Assembly (NCBI GenBank): GCA_028583605.1
Contig: CM053332.1
Location: 16,403,267 to 16,467,266, forward strand
DNA from: Dastarcus helophoroides
Lineage: Eukaryota > Arthropoda > Insecta > Coleoptera > Bothrideridae
Reading direction: 5' to 3'
DNA length: 64,000 nt
The first letter of the stretch is position 1, and every line of letters begins with the position of its first letter. The position numbers and the translations under genes are program-made. Under the pieces are notes generated by a model, which saw nothing but the letters and a program-made list of their open reading frames with translations, had not been told where the DNA came from and searched no databases. Positions 13,215-23,765 of this stretch are shown here, piece by piece.

Positions 13215-14274
13215 GTGGGTATTATTCAGCAAGTGTTCAATAATCATTTCGAACCAATAAGCCCGTAACAGTATCTTTCTTAAAATTTTGACTTCTTTTC
13301 AAGATTCGTTTTTTTCATAAACGGTTATTCTCAAAATTGTACTTTTTCTTAAAGTTAGAATTTTTTCTGGAACATTTCGATCTTTGATGCTTCATTTGGT
13401 GGCTTTTTTAGAAATGTGGACTGCTTTTCAAAAATTTTGTTTTTTTAATCCCTTTATTTTTATTAACGTCAGGTTTTTCTGAAGATTTTGATCTTTTAGA
13501 ATTTGATTTTTCAGAAATTTTGACAGATTTCTTAAAATTTGCCTTTTTTTTTCGATATTTTTATATCAAAATTCGATATTCAACTTTGCTAAAAATTTTG
13601 TATTTTTCTCTTAAAATTAGTTTAAATTCGTCCTCTTCGAAATTTAGACTTTATTCTCAAAATTCTACTTTTTGGACTCTTCTTTCGGAAATTCTTTTTT
13701 TTTATCAAAATTCTGCCACTTTTGTGAATATTTGTTTTTTTTAATTATGACTTTTTTTAAATTTGGCTCCAGAAATTTCAACTTTATATTTCGCCTTATT
13801 TTCGAAATTTTGACTTTTACTTCAAAGTGCGATGGTTTTGTTTCTGCAACTTTCTGGACTTTTTCCTCGAAATTGGCTTTTTCTTTAAATTTTAATTTTC
13901 TCGAAATTCGTCTGTTTTCTCTAATCGGCATATTATCGAAAATTAAAAATGTTGAGAAAAATACTTATGTGTAATTTCGAGAAAAAGATTTCTTGTACGT
14001 TCAATTTCTTTATTGAAATTCAAATATTATGTCAAAATTAATATTAAAAATAAAAATTTCTAGAAAAGTGTTTTTGAAAATTGCGAATTTTTTCACAATA
14101 TTTAACCTTTGGAAACGTTTGACACTTTTAGAATTTTCAGCATTTTTGAGTTCTTCCGAAAGGTTGGGGTTTTATTCAATTTTGATTTTCTAAAAAATCC
14201 TTTCCCAAAATAAGGATTTTTCTTAAAATTCGTCGCTTTCGAAATTACGAGTTTATTGGACTTTTTTCTTTCAA

Positions 14275-14435
14275 AATTGAAATACAAATTTTGTCCTCTG
14301 AAACCAAGAAGGATTAAAAACACAACAGAGATTGCTTTAACGCGTTTCGATAGCCAAGCTATGATCTTCATGGAGATACTGTATTTTAATTTTTGGAGGT
14401 AACCAAGGACCAGTTCGTTCCACCAAAATACAATG
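14275..14435 (+). mobile_element. Family A foldback repeat, complete small copy
   Basis: Runs AATTGAAATACAAATTTTG, CTGAAACCAAGAAGGATT, CTTTAACGCGTTTCGATAGC, CCAAGCTATGATCTTC, then turns directly into the reverse-oriented outer end TTTTGGAGGTAACCAAGGAC and CAGTTCGTTCCACC. It sits exactly at the inner edge of the large inverted repeat arm. Confidence 0.8.
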
Positions 14436-14673
14436 TACTTGATTCCACCTTCTAACAACGAGCATATACCTATTTCTTCAAATAAAAGGTAGCAACCCTA
14501 AACACAGCAATTCCGGCAGAGTAACCGTCCCCGTCGGTATACAATACAGTACATCACAGCCAGCTGAGACGTTAAAACAGAAGATTTTAACGCAATGTCA
14601 TAAACCGTATTGTGAATATGCGAGTACTTTTTCTTGAGACATTTTGTCATGTTAAAATGATGACAGTCAACAG
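14436..14673. other. Short unique segment between repeats
   Basis: Ordinary-composition DNA without a recognised gene. It is part of the unique spacer inside the large inverted repeat. Confidence 0.4.
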
Positions 14674-15105
14674 CAGAGGCGGCCTTTGGGGGTGGCGAGG
14701 AGGGCAACCGCCCGGGGCCTCGCTCTTGCAGGGGGCCTTGCGTACTCAATCGTGCGATAGTAGGAATTCTATTTGCATTATAAAACTTGACTCGCTGCTC
14801 TCTTGCGTGGTAGAAATCGCGCTGCTATCTGTCTCCTTCGCTCCAATGCAGAGACTAGCAGAGAAAGTTGTTCGGATGTGGCTACGTTATTAGACGAACA
14901 TTCTCACAGGGGCGGCCTCTGGGGGTACAAGCAGGGCAACCGCCCGGGGCCTCGCTCTTGTAGGGGGCCTCGCGCACTCGCGCAATAGCACGAATTCTAA
15001 TGTTCATTTCAATTTGGACCCTTAACCGCACATTATAAAACTGGACTCGCTGCTCCCTTGCGTGGTAGTTATCGCGCTGATATCTGTCTCATTCGCTCCA
15101 ATGAA
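14674..15105 (+). mobile_element. Two tandem hAT-like transposon ends
   Basis: Two direct copies start at 14,674 (CAGAGGCGGCC) and 14,907 (CAGGGGCGGCC), 233 bp apart. Both continue with GGGCAACCGCCCGGGGCCTCG and then a TATAAAA-containing segment ending in TTCGCTCCAATG. CAGRGGCGG is typical of terminal inverted repeats of hAT-superfamily DNA transposons; that assignment is from knowledge of the family. No transposase frame is visible, so these are terminal fragments or a non-autonomous derivative that duplicated in tandem. The small glycine- and proline-rich frames on both strands are not genes. Confidence 0.6.
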
Positions 15106-15480
15106 TGTTTCTTTCCTTCTCTTTCACATGGACGAAATTTCGTACCAGTGCCACAAGTGCTTCCAATTTCAAGGGCCAAACAAAGCCTGATAGTATTCCA
15201 TTTTCTTCGTGTTTACAATTCGGGGAATTCCCGTCTTCATTTCACCTGTCAACTGTTGTTGGGTTATGCTTTTACATTAGAGCAGCCATCATCATTTCTG
15301 AATCCCTGATTCTTTTAAGACATTAATGCACCTTAATTTATCATGATTAATAATTTGTTATTTTGGTATTTATTAATTTTTCTTAGTTTCCAATAAACAA
15401 TTTTAAAAGTCTAAATTTATTTACTTATAACTTTCTATTTCTCGTCAAGCAACATCATTAAAACTCACTCGCAGGCAGGA
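15106..15480. other. Unique AT-rich segment
   Basis: No repeat and no supportable exon seen. Frames of 73-83 codons starting at 15,058 and 15,105 overlap and lack any recognisable motif. Confidence 0.4.
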
Positions 15481-17720
15481 TTTCGTTCAGGAAGGGGCAA
15501 GAATTATTTTGAAAAATTGATTAAAAAAAAACATGAAAAGGTTTCGATTGAGTATATGCATATTTTCGTTTAACTACATGAACTGATGATTCGAATTTTC
15601 AGATTAACCTGGAAATTTGAAAATAGAGCCAAACTTTGCGAAAACAGTCAGAAAATTGAATTTAAAATAAAAATCTAACCTTTTGGAAAATTTCAAAAGC
15701 TGTCAAAATATCGAAGATTTCGAAAAATAATGATTTTTCAAAAATATCGTCGAAATGCCGAGAAAAAGGTTGAAATCTCTTGAAGAAAAGTAAACATTTT
15801 CAAGAGAAAGTTTAATTTTGAGAGGGACGAATTTCAAGAAAAAAACGATTTTTGGGAAAAAGTTGGAATGTTTAGAAAATCGTGTTTAAAATAAAATCCC
15901 AATCTTTTGAAAAATCTCCAAAAATGTCAGAAATTCGAAAAAATTATATTTTTAAAGGTGCAGTTTTGTGAAAAAAATACGTAATTTTCAGAAACATTTT
16001 TCACCGTAAGTGGAGATTTCGAGAAGCATAAAACCTCCCTATATGAAGTACCACTCAAAATTTCCAGAATAAGGCAAATTTTGAGAAGCATGAAATACTC
16101 GGAAATTTAAATTAAACAAAAATTCAGAAAAAACCGAATATTAAAAAAAGAAAATTCAATTTTGGGAGAAAAAGGTAAAATAAAATCGTAATTTCGAAAG
16201 TGACGAATTTTGAGAAAAACCCCATTTTGGGAAAGGGTTTTTTAGAAAATCAAAATTGAATAAATCCCAACGTTTTGGAAGAACTCGAAGAATGCTGAAA
16301 ATTTTAATAATTTCAAAGGTCAAATATTATGAAAAAATTCGCAATTTCCAAAAACACTTTTTCGAAATTTTTACTTTTTCATTCTAATTTTGGCATAATA
16401 TTTAAATTTTAATAAATAATAAAAATTAATAATAATTAATGAAATAAAAGTCAATATTTCGAAAATAAGGCGAAATATGAAGTTGAAATTTCTGAAGTCA
16501 AATTTAAAAAAGTCAAATTTTAAACTAATTTTAAGAGAAAAATTCAACATTTTTAGCAACGTTGAATATCAAATTTTATTATAAAAATCGATCGTTTCGA
16601 GAAAAAGACAAATTTTAAGAAAGCTGTCAAAATTTTTGAAAAATCGAATTCCAAAAGATCAAAGTCTTCAGAAAGACCTGACAATCGACATTTCTAGAAA
16701 AACTACTAAGTGAAGCATCAAGGATCAAAATTTTCCAGAAAAATTTCAAACTTTAAGAAAAAGTACAATTTTGAGAATACGTTTATGAAAAGAACGAATC
16801 TTGAAAAAAAGTCAAAATTTTAAGAAAGATACAAATTTCCAGGAAAATATTCAGATTGGGATTTAAGGATAAATTTCAAATTTGCAAAAAAGACAGATTT
16901 TGAGAAAAGTATCCAAGTTTCGATTTTTTTAAATTCATATTTTACTGTAAATTTTGATTTTTTTCCTTGAAAAACAAAAAAAAAGATTGAAATTTTCAGA
17001 AGAAAAGTCGAAATTTAGTAAACACTCGAAATTCTTCAGAAGAGTCAAATTTTGTCAAAATTTTGGAAAAAGGACAAATTTGGAGAAAAATGTAATTTCT
17101 AGAATTTTCTCTTGACCGCTTCAATCAGAGGCAGACATGCGCGCCCTGATCTGCCCTCCCTCAGAAAAATGTCCACTATTAAGATAAACGTCTACATTTT
17201 GAGAAACAAGTTGTATTTTAGTTATAAACCATTCCAGAGAAAATTTTGTCGAAATTTTTGAAAAAGTAAAAAATAATAATTTCCAGATAAATATTTTTAT
17301 CAAAAAATCGATCAAATTTTGAGGAAAAGGGTAAATCTTAATAAAGAAGTAGAACTTTTCAGAAAATCAAAATTTAAAGAAAAGCTGAAGTTTCCGGAAA
17401 AACGAATTTTGAGAAATGGTTGAATTTCGAAAAATAATTTTGAGGTAAAAATTCCAAATTTTGACTAAAGTCAAATTCTGATAAAAGAAATCGAATTTTA
17501 GGAATAAATTTGAAATTTCGAAAGAAATTCATGAAAAAAGACGAATTCTGAGAAATAAGTCGAAATTGCGAGAAAATGTCAATACCTTAAAGAAGGACGA
17601 ATTCTATCGAATGAAATTTTTTTAGATAAAGTCTTCTCAGTTAAATATAAATTTTCGTTTAACTGCATGATCCAGGGGGGAGCAAGCGCCCTATTCTAGA
17701 TACGCCTCGCAATGGCTAAG
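15481..17720 (-). repeat. Right arm of the large inverted repeat (A-rich)
   Basis: About 16,190-17,640 is the reverse complement of 12.1-14.26 kb. Positions 15,830-15,910 and 16,205-16,310 are two tandem copies of one segment (TTTTGGGAAA followed by AAATCCCAA), so this arm also holds an internal duplication. The position matching the solo LTR (16,829-16,832, ATAC = GTAT on the other strand) is unfilled. The arm ends in an inverted module F (GCATGATCCAGGGGGG, 17,660-17,700). Confidence 0.7.
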
Positions 17721-17730
17721 GCCACTCCTG

Positions 17731-18086
17731 GTCAACAGTCACCAGATACCAGTCACCAGATACCAGTCACCAGATACCAGTCACCAGTCACCAGATACCA
17801 GTCACCAGATACCAGTCACCAGGTACCAGGTACCAGGCACTAGGCACCAGGCACTAGGCACCAGGCACCAGGCACCAGGCACCAGGCACCAGGCACCAGG
17901 CACCAGGCACCAGGCACCAGGCACCAGTCACCAGGCACCAGGCACCAGGCACCAGGCACCAGTCACCAGACCTCAGTCACCAGACCTCAGTCACCAGACC
18001 TCCGACACTAGGCACCAGGCACCAGGCACCAGGCACCAGGCACCAGGCACCAGTCACCAGACCTCAGACGCCAGGCACCAGTTACA
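17731..18086 (+). repeat. Minisatellite of 7-bp CACCAGG units
   Basis: The core is a 7-bp unit, GGCACCA, repeated many times at about 17,840-18,060. It is edged by 12-14-bp variants (CAGTCACCAGATAC at 17,740-17,820 and CAGTCACCAGACCT at 17,960-18,000 and 18,050-18,070). The variants form blocks, which shows several rounds of local expansion. It is GC-rich against an AT-rich surround. Length is likely to vary between individuals. Confidence 0.95.
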
Positions 18087-19494
18087 TAAATGTTGCCATC
18101 GACAGTATACAAATGTCTATTTAAAAATATTCAACTTCATTTTTTAATCATCACCACAGAAGAAAATTTGGATAAAATTTCAACATAAATACATAAAAAA
18201 AAAATAGTTAAATTGGGTCTCTTGACTACTCGTGGTATTGATACGTAGTGCGAACCCTATTCGTTCTTGGCTTTTGTTTTTTTTTTAATTAGGCGAGAGA
18301 CAAACAAGACAGCGGTATCGGGAAATTAATTTTTGTTTGACAAATTTTATCAGAACATTTCATTATTTTTAACGCCAGATCTGATAACGCGGGCATGCAT
18401 TAATGCCAAAGCTTTGATAACGGTGACGTGCATTTATTGAGATTCGCCGCATTCAAGGTTCGATAGGCGCCGACGCCTCTTGCCTTTCAGTTTAATTGAT
18501 AACTAAAACATTTTACTTCGTACTGATAAAACGTCAAGTTATCTCTTCGTATATTGAAATTTGCACTCCAAACTAGCGCTCGACGAGTCGAAACTTGCTA
18601 GTGCACATTAATAAAGGACGGAGATAAGAGCAATCTTATAAATAGCCTCATATGAACTAACGTTGCGCAACAGCACCCCTTCATATTTTTTGTTTGAAAT
18701 TGATGCTTAAAAAGCTTTTTAACTTCTGGTTAGAAGCTGCACTCAATTAACACATGGTTGATAGATTTGACGCCATTACGTCCCTTTATTTCTTTATTTA
18801 CTCTCGCTAAGTAACACGGTTTAACAAAGTATCATTACTTAGACCCTTTAATGGAATATTTCCAGAAAGGAGTCGTTTCCGGTGTTACTTTTTTCTAACG
18901 TTAAAGCCGGTACACCGATTGCTCAAGTTGTCAGATAGAATCGATCGTAAAACACAGTCGTAAAATTTTACATTCAGTTTGTGCAAGCAACATTACCAAA
19001 GACAGAAAAAGAAAGCGAGCTATAAAGTAATGCAATATAAAATGGTAATATACGTTTGGCATTAATAGAGAAGGCTGCATTTGTGTATGTGCATAAACAA
19101 TATCTTTATCAATCTTTTGTTTCACTTTTATTGTAGATTAATCTAGACGCCGTTATTTAATTGTTATTTATTGTTCAAATTGATACCCTATGACATTTGA
19201 TACCCAGATACTTTCTTGTCGTTATTAAGTCGTAAAAGATACAACTGTTGTTTGAATAAGAAGCTAATTTATTTCGCTATATAACGATGAACTCTGGCAA
19301 CAGACCAAACAAATGATTCATATGCACGTACTTTTTTCAGCTGCAACTCTACTACTGCAAATGGAAACTTTCAAACTGAAAAAAATATCAAAGAACATCT
19401 TCCCAAAACAAAGAACATCCTCACAAAATCGGATAAAAGTTTCTTTCCTTTTGATCAGCGACCAGGTAATTCAATAAACTTCACGCTTCTTTCT
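18087..19494. other. Unique-sequence island, 3' flank of the 19.5-kb exon
   Basis: Ordinary-composition DNA with no repeat copies. On the minus strand it is downstream of the exon at 19,625-19,495, and AATAAA on that strand at 19,268-19,273 is a plausible poly(A) signal, so about 19,250-19,494 is probably 3' untranslated sequence. TATAAATA at 18,637-18,644 on the + strand has no initiator at the right distance and is not called as a promoter. Nothing else is supportable. Confidence 0.5.
19268..19273 (-). terminator. Possible poly(A) signal for the 19.5-kb exon
   Basis: AATAAA on the minus strand, about 225 nt after the TAA of the upstream exon. AT-rich surroundings make chance occurrence easy. 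Confidence 0.35.
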
Positions 19495-19625
19495 TTATCT
19501 TGGTAAAGTACCATCAATTTTGGAAACGAGTTCCAAATTTCCACTGTCCAAGAGCAGGTGGGCTAATTTGCCTTTTTTATAACAATCAGCATCGTTTGTG
19601 GCCAAAATGTCACCAATAATTGTGT
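19495..19625 (-). CDS. Unidentified 3' terminal coding exon
   Basis: A minus-strand exon of 131 nt begins after the acceptor GCTACTTTACAG and ends in TAA at 19,495-19,497. It encodes 42 residues after a split first codon (phase-1 intron; the exon supplies AC). The peptide starts TIIGDILATNDADC and ends SKIDGTLPR. It is evenly mixed in charged and hydrophobic residues and quite unlike the Lys/Phe-rich false frames of the surrounding DNA. The frame also stays open for 11 codons upstream of the AG, so the acceptor choice is not certain. A poly(A) signal follows about 225 nt downstream. A family A repeat lies at 19,676, only about 50 nt upstream of the acceptor, so the intron or exon end may have been disturbed. 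I do not recognise the protein family. The call rests on frame, splice site, amino-acid composition and poly(A) signal. Confidence 0.5.
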
Positions 19626-19675
19626 CTGTAAAGTAGCGATTCAATTTACATTCACGTAATTAATTGAAATTTATT

Positions 19676-19920
19676 TTTGGTGGAACGGACTGGTCCTTGG
19701 TTATCTTAAAAAATTGAAATACAGAACTTGTCCCCTGAAACCAAGAAAGATTAAAAAACACAACAAAGGTTGCTCTAACGCGTTTCGACAGCCAAGCTGT
19801 CATCTTTAGAAAGAACACATTTTCTCTCTGAAGATGACATCTTGGCTGTCGAAACGCGTTAGAGCAATCTTTGTTGTGTTTTTTAATCTTTCTTGGTTTT
19901 GTATTTCAATTTTTAAAATT
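19676..19920. mobile_element. Family A foldback element, both arms
   Basis: Begins GGTGGAACGGACTGGTCCTT and GGTTATC, then TGAAACCAAGAAAGATTAAA, CTCTAACGCGTTTCGACAGC and CCAAGCTGTCATCTTTAG. After a short centre (GAACACATTTTCTCTC) it returns as the reverse complement from CTGAAGATGACATCTTGGCT to TTTGTATTTCAATTTTTA. This is the clearest complete copy: two arms of about 100-120 bp in inverted orientation, no coding capacity. Confidence 0.85.
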
Positions 19921-22900
19921 TATTTGCATGCACATTCTTAATTATTACTATTACGAATATTACCTTGATGTAATGAAGAAAACATAAATGAAAATTTTGA
20001 CTTTTCTAGAAAATTTCGATTTTAGAATTTCGAACTTTCAATAAACTTGAAATTTTGAAAATTAGAGAGTAGTCCAACTTTTTAAAAGGCAAAGTTTTAA
20101 AAAGTCGAAGTTTTCAAATAATTTAAATTTTCAAAAAAATCGAAATTCTTCAAAAATTGTTCAAATTTTGAACTCCGAGAAAAAAGATCAATATTTTTAG
20201 AAGTTATTAATTTCAAAAATAGAATTTTTCAAAAGTTGTTCAAAATTTTAACTTCGAGGAAATGGATGAAAATTTTTGGAAGTCATAATTTTCGAAATGA
20301 GAATTTTACAAAAAATTTTGGAAAAAAAAAACAATCCTTTGACAAAGTTAAAATCAGAAGATTTCGCAAAAAATTAAAAATTTATAGTAAAGGTTTTTAA
20401 AATGTTGTCTAACTTTAAAAATTTGGCCGTTTGGAAAATTTAAATTTGTTCAATATTGACTCTTTCTAGAAGTTTTGAGTTTTTTTTTGGAATTCCGATT
20501 TGTTTTTCTCTAAATGTTTACTGTTTTACAATTTTTTTTGACTTTCACCTATTCAGGATTGTTTTTTTTTCAAAATTTGTTGACAGTTTTTGAAAATTAT
20601 GACTTCTAAATATTTTCATCTTTTTTTTGAAAATTTTAACACGATATTCGGGCTTTTTTTCGAAGTTAAAAATTTGAACAATTTCGATTTTTTTGAAAAA
20701 TGAAATTATCTGAAAATTTCGACTTTTTAAAATTTTGGCTTTTAAAAAGTTGGACTGTTTTCTAAATTTTTAAAATTTCAAGTTTATTAAAAATTTTAAC
20801 TTTGAAAGTTTCGACCTTTAAAAAAATTAAAATTTATTCCTTTTTTAAAAATTTTCCTTTTTATTGCAAGTTTTTTTTTCTCGAAATTTAGACTTTTTCG
20901 TGATTTGATACTTTTATTTTGCAAAATTCACTTTTGTTTTAAAATTTTCGAATTTTTAAAAAGATTTTGATTTTTTATCGAAAGTTTGCGTTTTTTCAAA
21001 AGTTCTGATCTCCAAAATTTTCTATTTCGGAAATTTGCAAAATTGACATTTCTTTGAAAAATTCGAGCCTTTTTTAAATTTTGATTTGTTAATTTGTCTT
21101 GTTTTGAAAATTTCTTTTTTTTTTTTGAAAATTTCGATTTTTTGAATATTTCGATTTTTAAAAAAATTTTAAATGTCTCGAAGAATTTCAACTTTTGAAT
21201 TTCTCTAGAAATTTTGAGTTTCTTTAAAAATTTTGGACTCAATATTTTCTCTAATTTTAGACTTTTGTAAAATTGACTTTTCTTTGAAAAATTCGATTTT
21301 TTTTAAAATGTTGAGTTTTTTTATTTGTCTTTTTTAATAATTTCAACTATTTTAAATATTTTGACATTTTTGAAAATTCCAGCTTGATTTACTCTAAATT
21401 TTTACTGTTTTGCAAATTTTCCCATTTTAATTTTTTTCAACAGATGGTTTCTTTTTGGAATTTTTTGAAAAATTCCAATTTTGAAACTTTGTTTTCTAAT
21501 TTTAAAAAATTTGAGTTAATTGAAAATTTTAATTTAGAAATTTTCGACTTTTCAAAAAATTAAGTTTTCCTTTTGTGAAAATTTTCCTTTTTTTTTTGCA
21601 AGTTTTTTTTTCGAAATTTAGACCTTTTTGTGATTTTAGACTTTTTTTTTGCCAAATTTTACTTTTGTTTTAAAATTATCGAATTTTTTGCAAAATTTAA
21701 AATTTTTCACTTAAATTCGAGTTTTTTTAAAAATTCTGACTCTCAAAATTTCCTCAAATTTTGGAAGTTTGTAAAATTGGCTTTTTTTTAAAAAAAAACA
21801 AATTTTCCTTAAATTTTGATTTGTTTCTCTTTTTTGCAAGTTTTTTTCTCGAAATTAAGACTTTTTTGTGATTTTAGACTTTCATTTTGCCAGACTATAC
21901 TTTGGTTTTGAAAATTTCGAATTTTTTCTAGATTTGAAATTTTTCTTTTAAATTTAAGTATTTTCAAAAATTCTGGCTTTCAAAATTTCCTCAAACTTTG
22001 AAACAATCAAGTTTTCTTTAAATTTTGATTTGGTTGTCTCTTGTTTTGCAAGTTTTCTTTCTCGAAATTTAGGCTTCTTTGTGATCTTAGACTTTTATTT
22101 GGCCAAATACTACTTTGGTTTTGACAATTTTGAATGTCTAACATTTTCTATTTTTCTCTAAAGTTCTTTCAAAAATTCCGACTTTCAAAATTTCCTCAAA
22201 TTTTGGAAATTTGTAAAATTCAATTTTTTGAAAAATTTTGATTTGTTTATTTGACCTTTTTTGAAAATTTTGACTTGAAAAAATTCGACTGTTTCAAAAA
22301 TTTCGAGTTTTTTCAAAATTTTGACTTCCTCAAAATTTTAGGAATTTTTTTTGAAAATTCCGACTTTTTTTCAAAATCTAAACTTTCTTGAATTTTCGAC
22401 TGCAAATTTTACTTTTCTTTGAAAATTACTTTTTTTGGAAATTTTAATTTTTTAAAATCGCCATTTTTAGAATTTGACTTTTTTTGAAAACTTGTAGTTT
22501 ATAAATTGGTTTTTTTTGAACATTTCGGCTTAGTAAACATCTTGATTTACTTGAAAATTTTGACTTTTTTGAAAAATTTAACTTTTTTTTAATTTTGACT
22601 TTCTCAAAGTTTTAAGGATTTTTAAAAAAAATTTCGACTCTTTTTCAAAATCTACATTTTCTTGAATTTACGACCTTCAAATTTAACTTTTTTTAAAAAT
22701 TGAAGTTTTTTTGAAAATGTTGAATTTTTTCAAGTCACCTTTTTTAGAATTGGACTTTTTTTAAAAAATTTTAGTTTATAAATTTTATTATTATTTTTTT
22801 TGTTGATAATTTCTGCTTATGAAACATTCAGTTGAAAATTTTGACTTTTTTCAAAATTTCGACTATTTTTCAAGATTTCAGCTTTTGTCGAAATGTTGAC

Positions 22901-23765
22901 CTTTTCTCAAAAATTAGACTTATTACCAGATATTTTTCGGCTTTTTTAAACGTTTTGATTTTTTTTTATTGAAAATTGCACTTCAAAACCTCGACTTTTT
23001 TTTAAAATTGTGACATTTTTGAAATTTTCAGCTTTACTTTAATAATTCTCGTTTTGGTTTTAGATTTTAACTATTTTGTAAATTTCGATATTTTCAAGAT
23101 GATGAATGCTCTCTATTAACATATTAAATTTTTTGAAAATTTGGACCTTTTTCAATATGTTTCCGTTTTTTTCCAAGATTTAACTTTTATTTTGTAAATT
23201 ATAACTTAATATAAAAAATTGTTTTTTTTTAAATTTAGTTTTCAAAAATTTAGGGTTTTTCGAAAATTTTGATTTTTGTAAATTTAGATCTATTTGAAAA
23301 TTTCGACTTTTTTAAATAGTCGACTTTTTTACAAAATTGGATTCTTTTCCAAGATTTCGACTTTCCTGTAATTCCAAGTTTTGAAAAATTCGACCTTTTG
23401 TAAAAATTTCATTTTTTTTGAAAATTTTTACTCCAAACCTTCGACTTTTTTAAAATTTTGACGTTTTTAAAAACTCAGATATTTTTCAAAAGAGCTTGTT
23501 TTTCTTAAATTATATTTTTTATAAATTTCAGTTCTTTCAAAATGTCAAAACTTTTATCAAAATTATGATTTTTTTAAAGTTTCGCCTTTCCTTCAGAAGT
23601 TTGTGCTTTTTTATTAAATCAGTTTTCCCAAATCTTGAATTTATTTAAGAAATTTCACCTTTCTAAAAGTTTTTAAAAGTTGGGATATTTCGAAACTTTT
23701 TACTTTATTGAAATTTCAATCTTTTTCTAAAGTTTCGGCTTTTTTACACTTTCTCAATTTTCACT
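19921..23765. repeat. T-rich low-complexity block
   Basis: Nearly 4 kb of TTTTGAAAATTTCGACTTTT words with stops in every frame. About 20,830-21,310 is a direct copy of 11.31-11.80 kb. Copies of CTCGAAATTTAGACTTTTT near 20,880, 21,610, 21,850 and 22,062 show irregular tandem structure of 210-240 bp in part of it. No exon was found. Confidence 0.75.

Larger units (their letters stand above)
12898..13274 (+). mobile_element. Solo LTR of an LTR retrotransposon, with GTAT target duplication
   Basis: A 369-bp LTR (12,902-13,270) starts TGTAACGAAA and ends GCCCGTAACA, giving TG...CA termini and short imperfect terminal inverted repeats. It is flanked on both sides by GTAT (12,898-12,901 and 13,271-13,274), a 4-bp target duplication usual for Ty3/gypsy-type elements. 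No internal region or second LTR is present, so this is a solo LTR left by recombination. The clade is inferred from duplication size and insect-like termini only; a Bel-Pao or other LTR family is possible. The unfilled target survives at 16,829-16,832 in the inverted copy. Confidence 0.88.
12120..14275 (+). repeat. Left arm of a large inverted repeat
   Basis: This block reappears in reverse complement at about 16,190-17,640. Matched landmarks are the GATGCTTCA segment (13,388 versus 16,715), the CTTTCCCAAAATAAGG segment (14,200 versus 16,230) and the CTCTGATTCAAGCG patch (12,573 versus 17,115). The arms flank a spacer of about 1.9 kb and differ by small indels and by the solo LTR in this arm. 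Confidence 0.7.

Noticed and set aside
18637..18644. TATAAATA as a promoter
   Set aside because: No initiator at the right distance and no coding exon follows.
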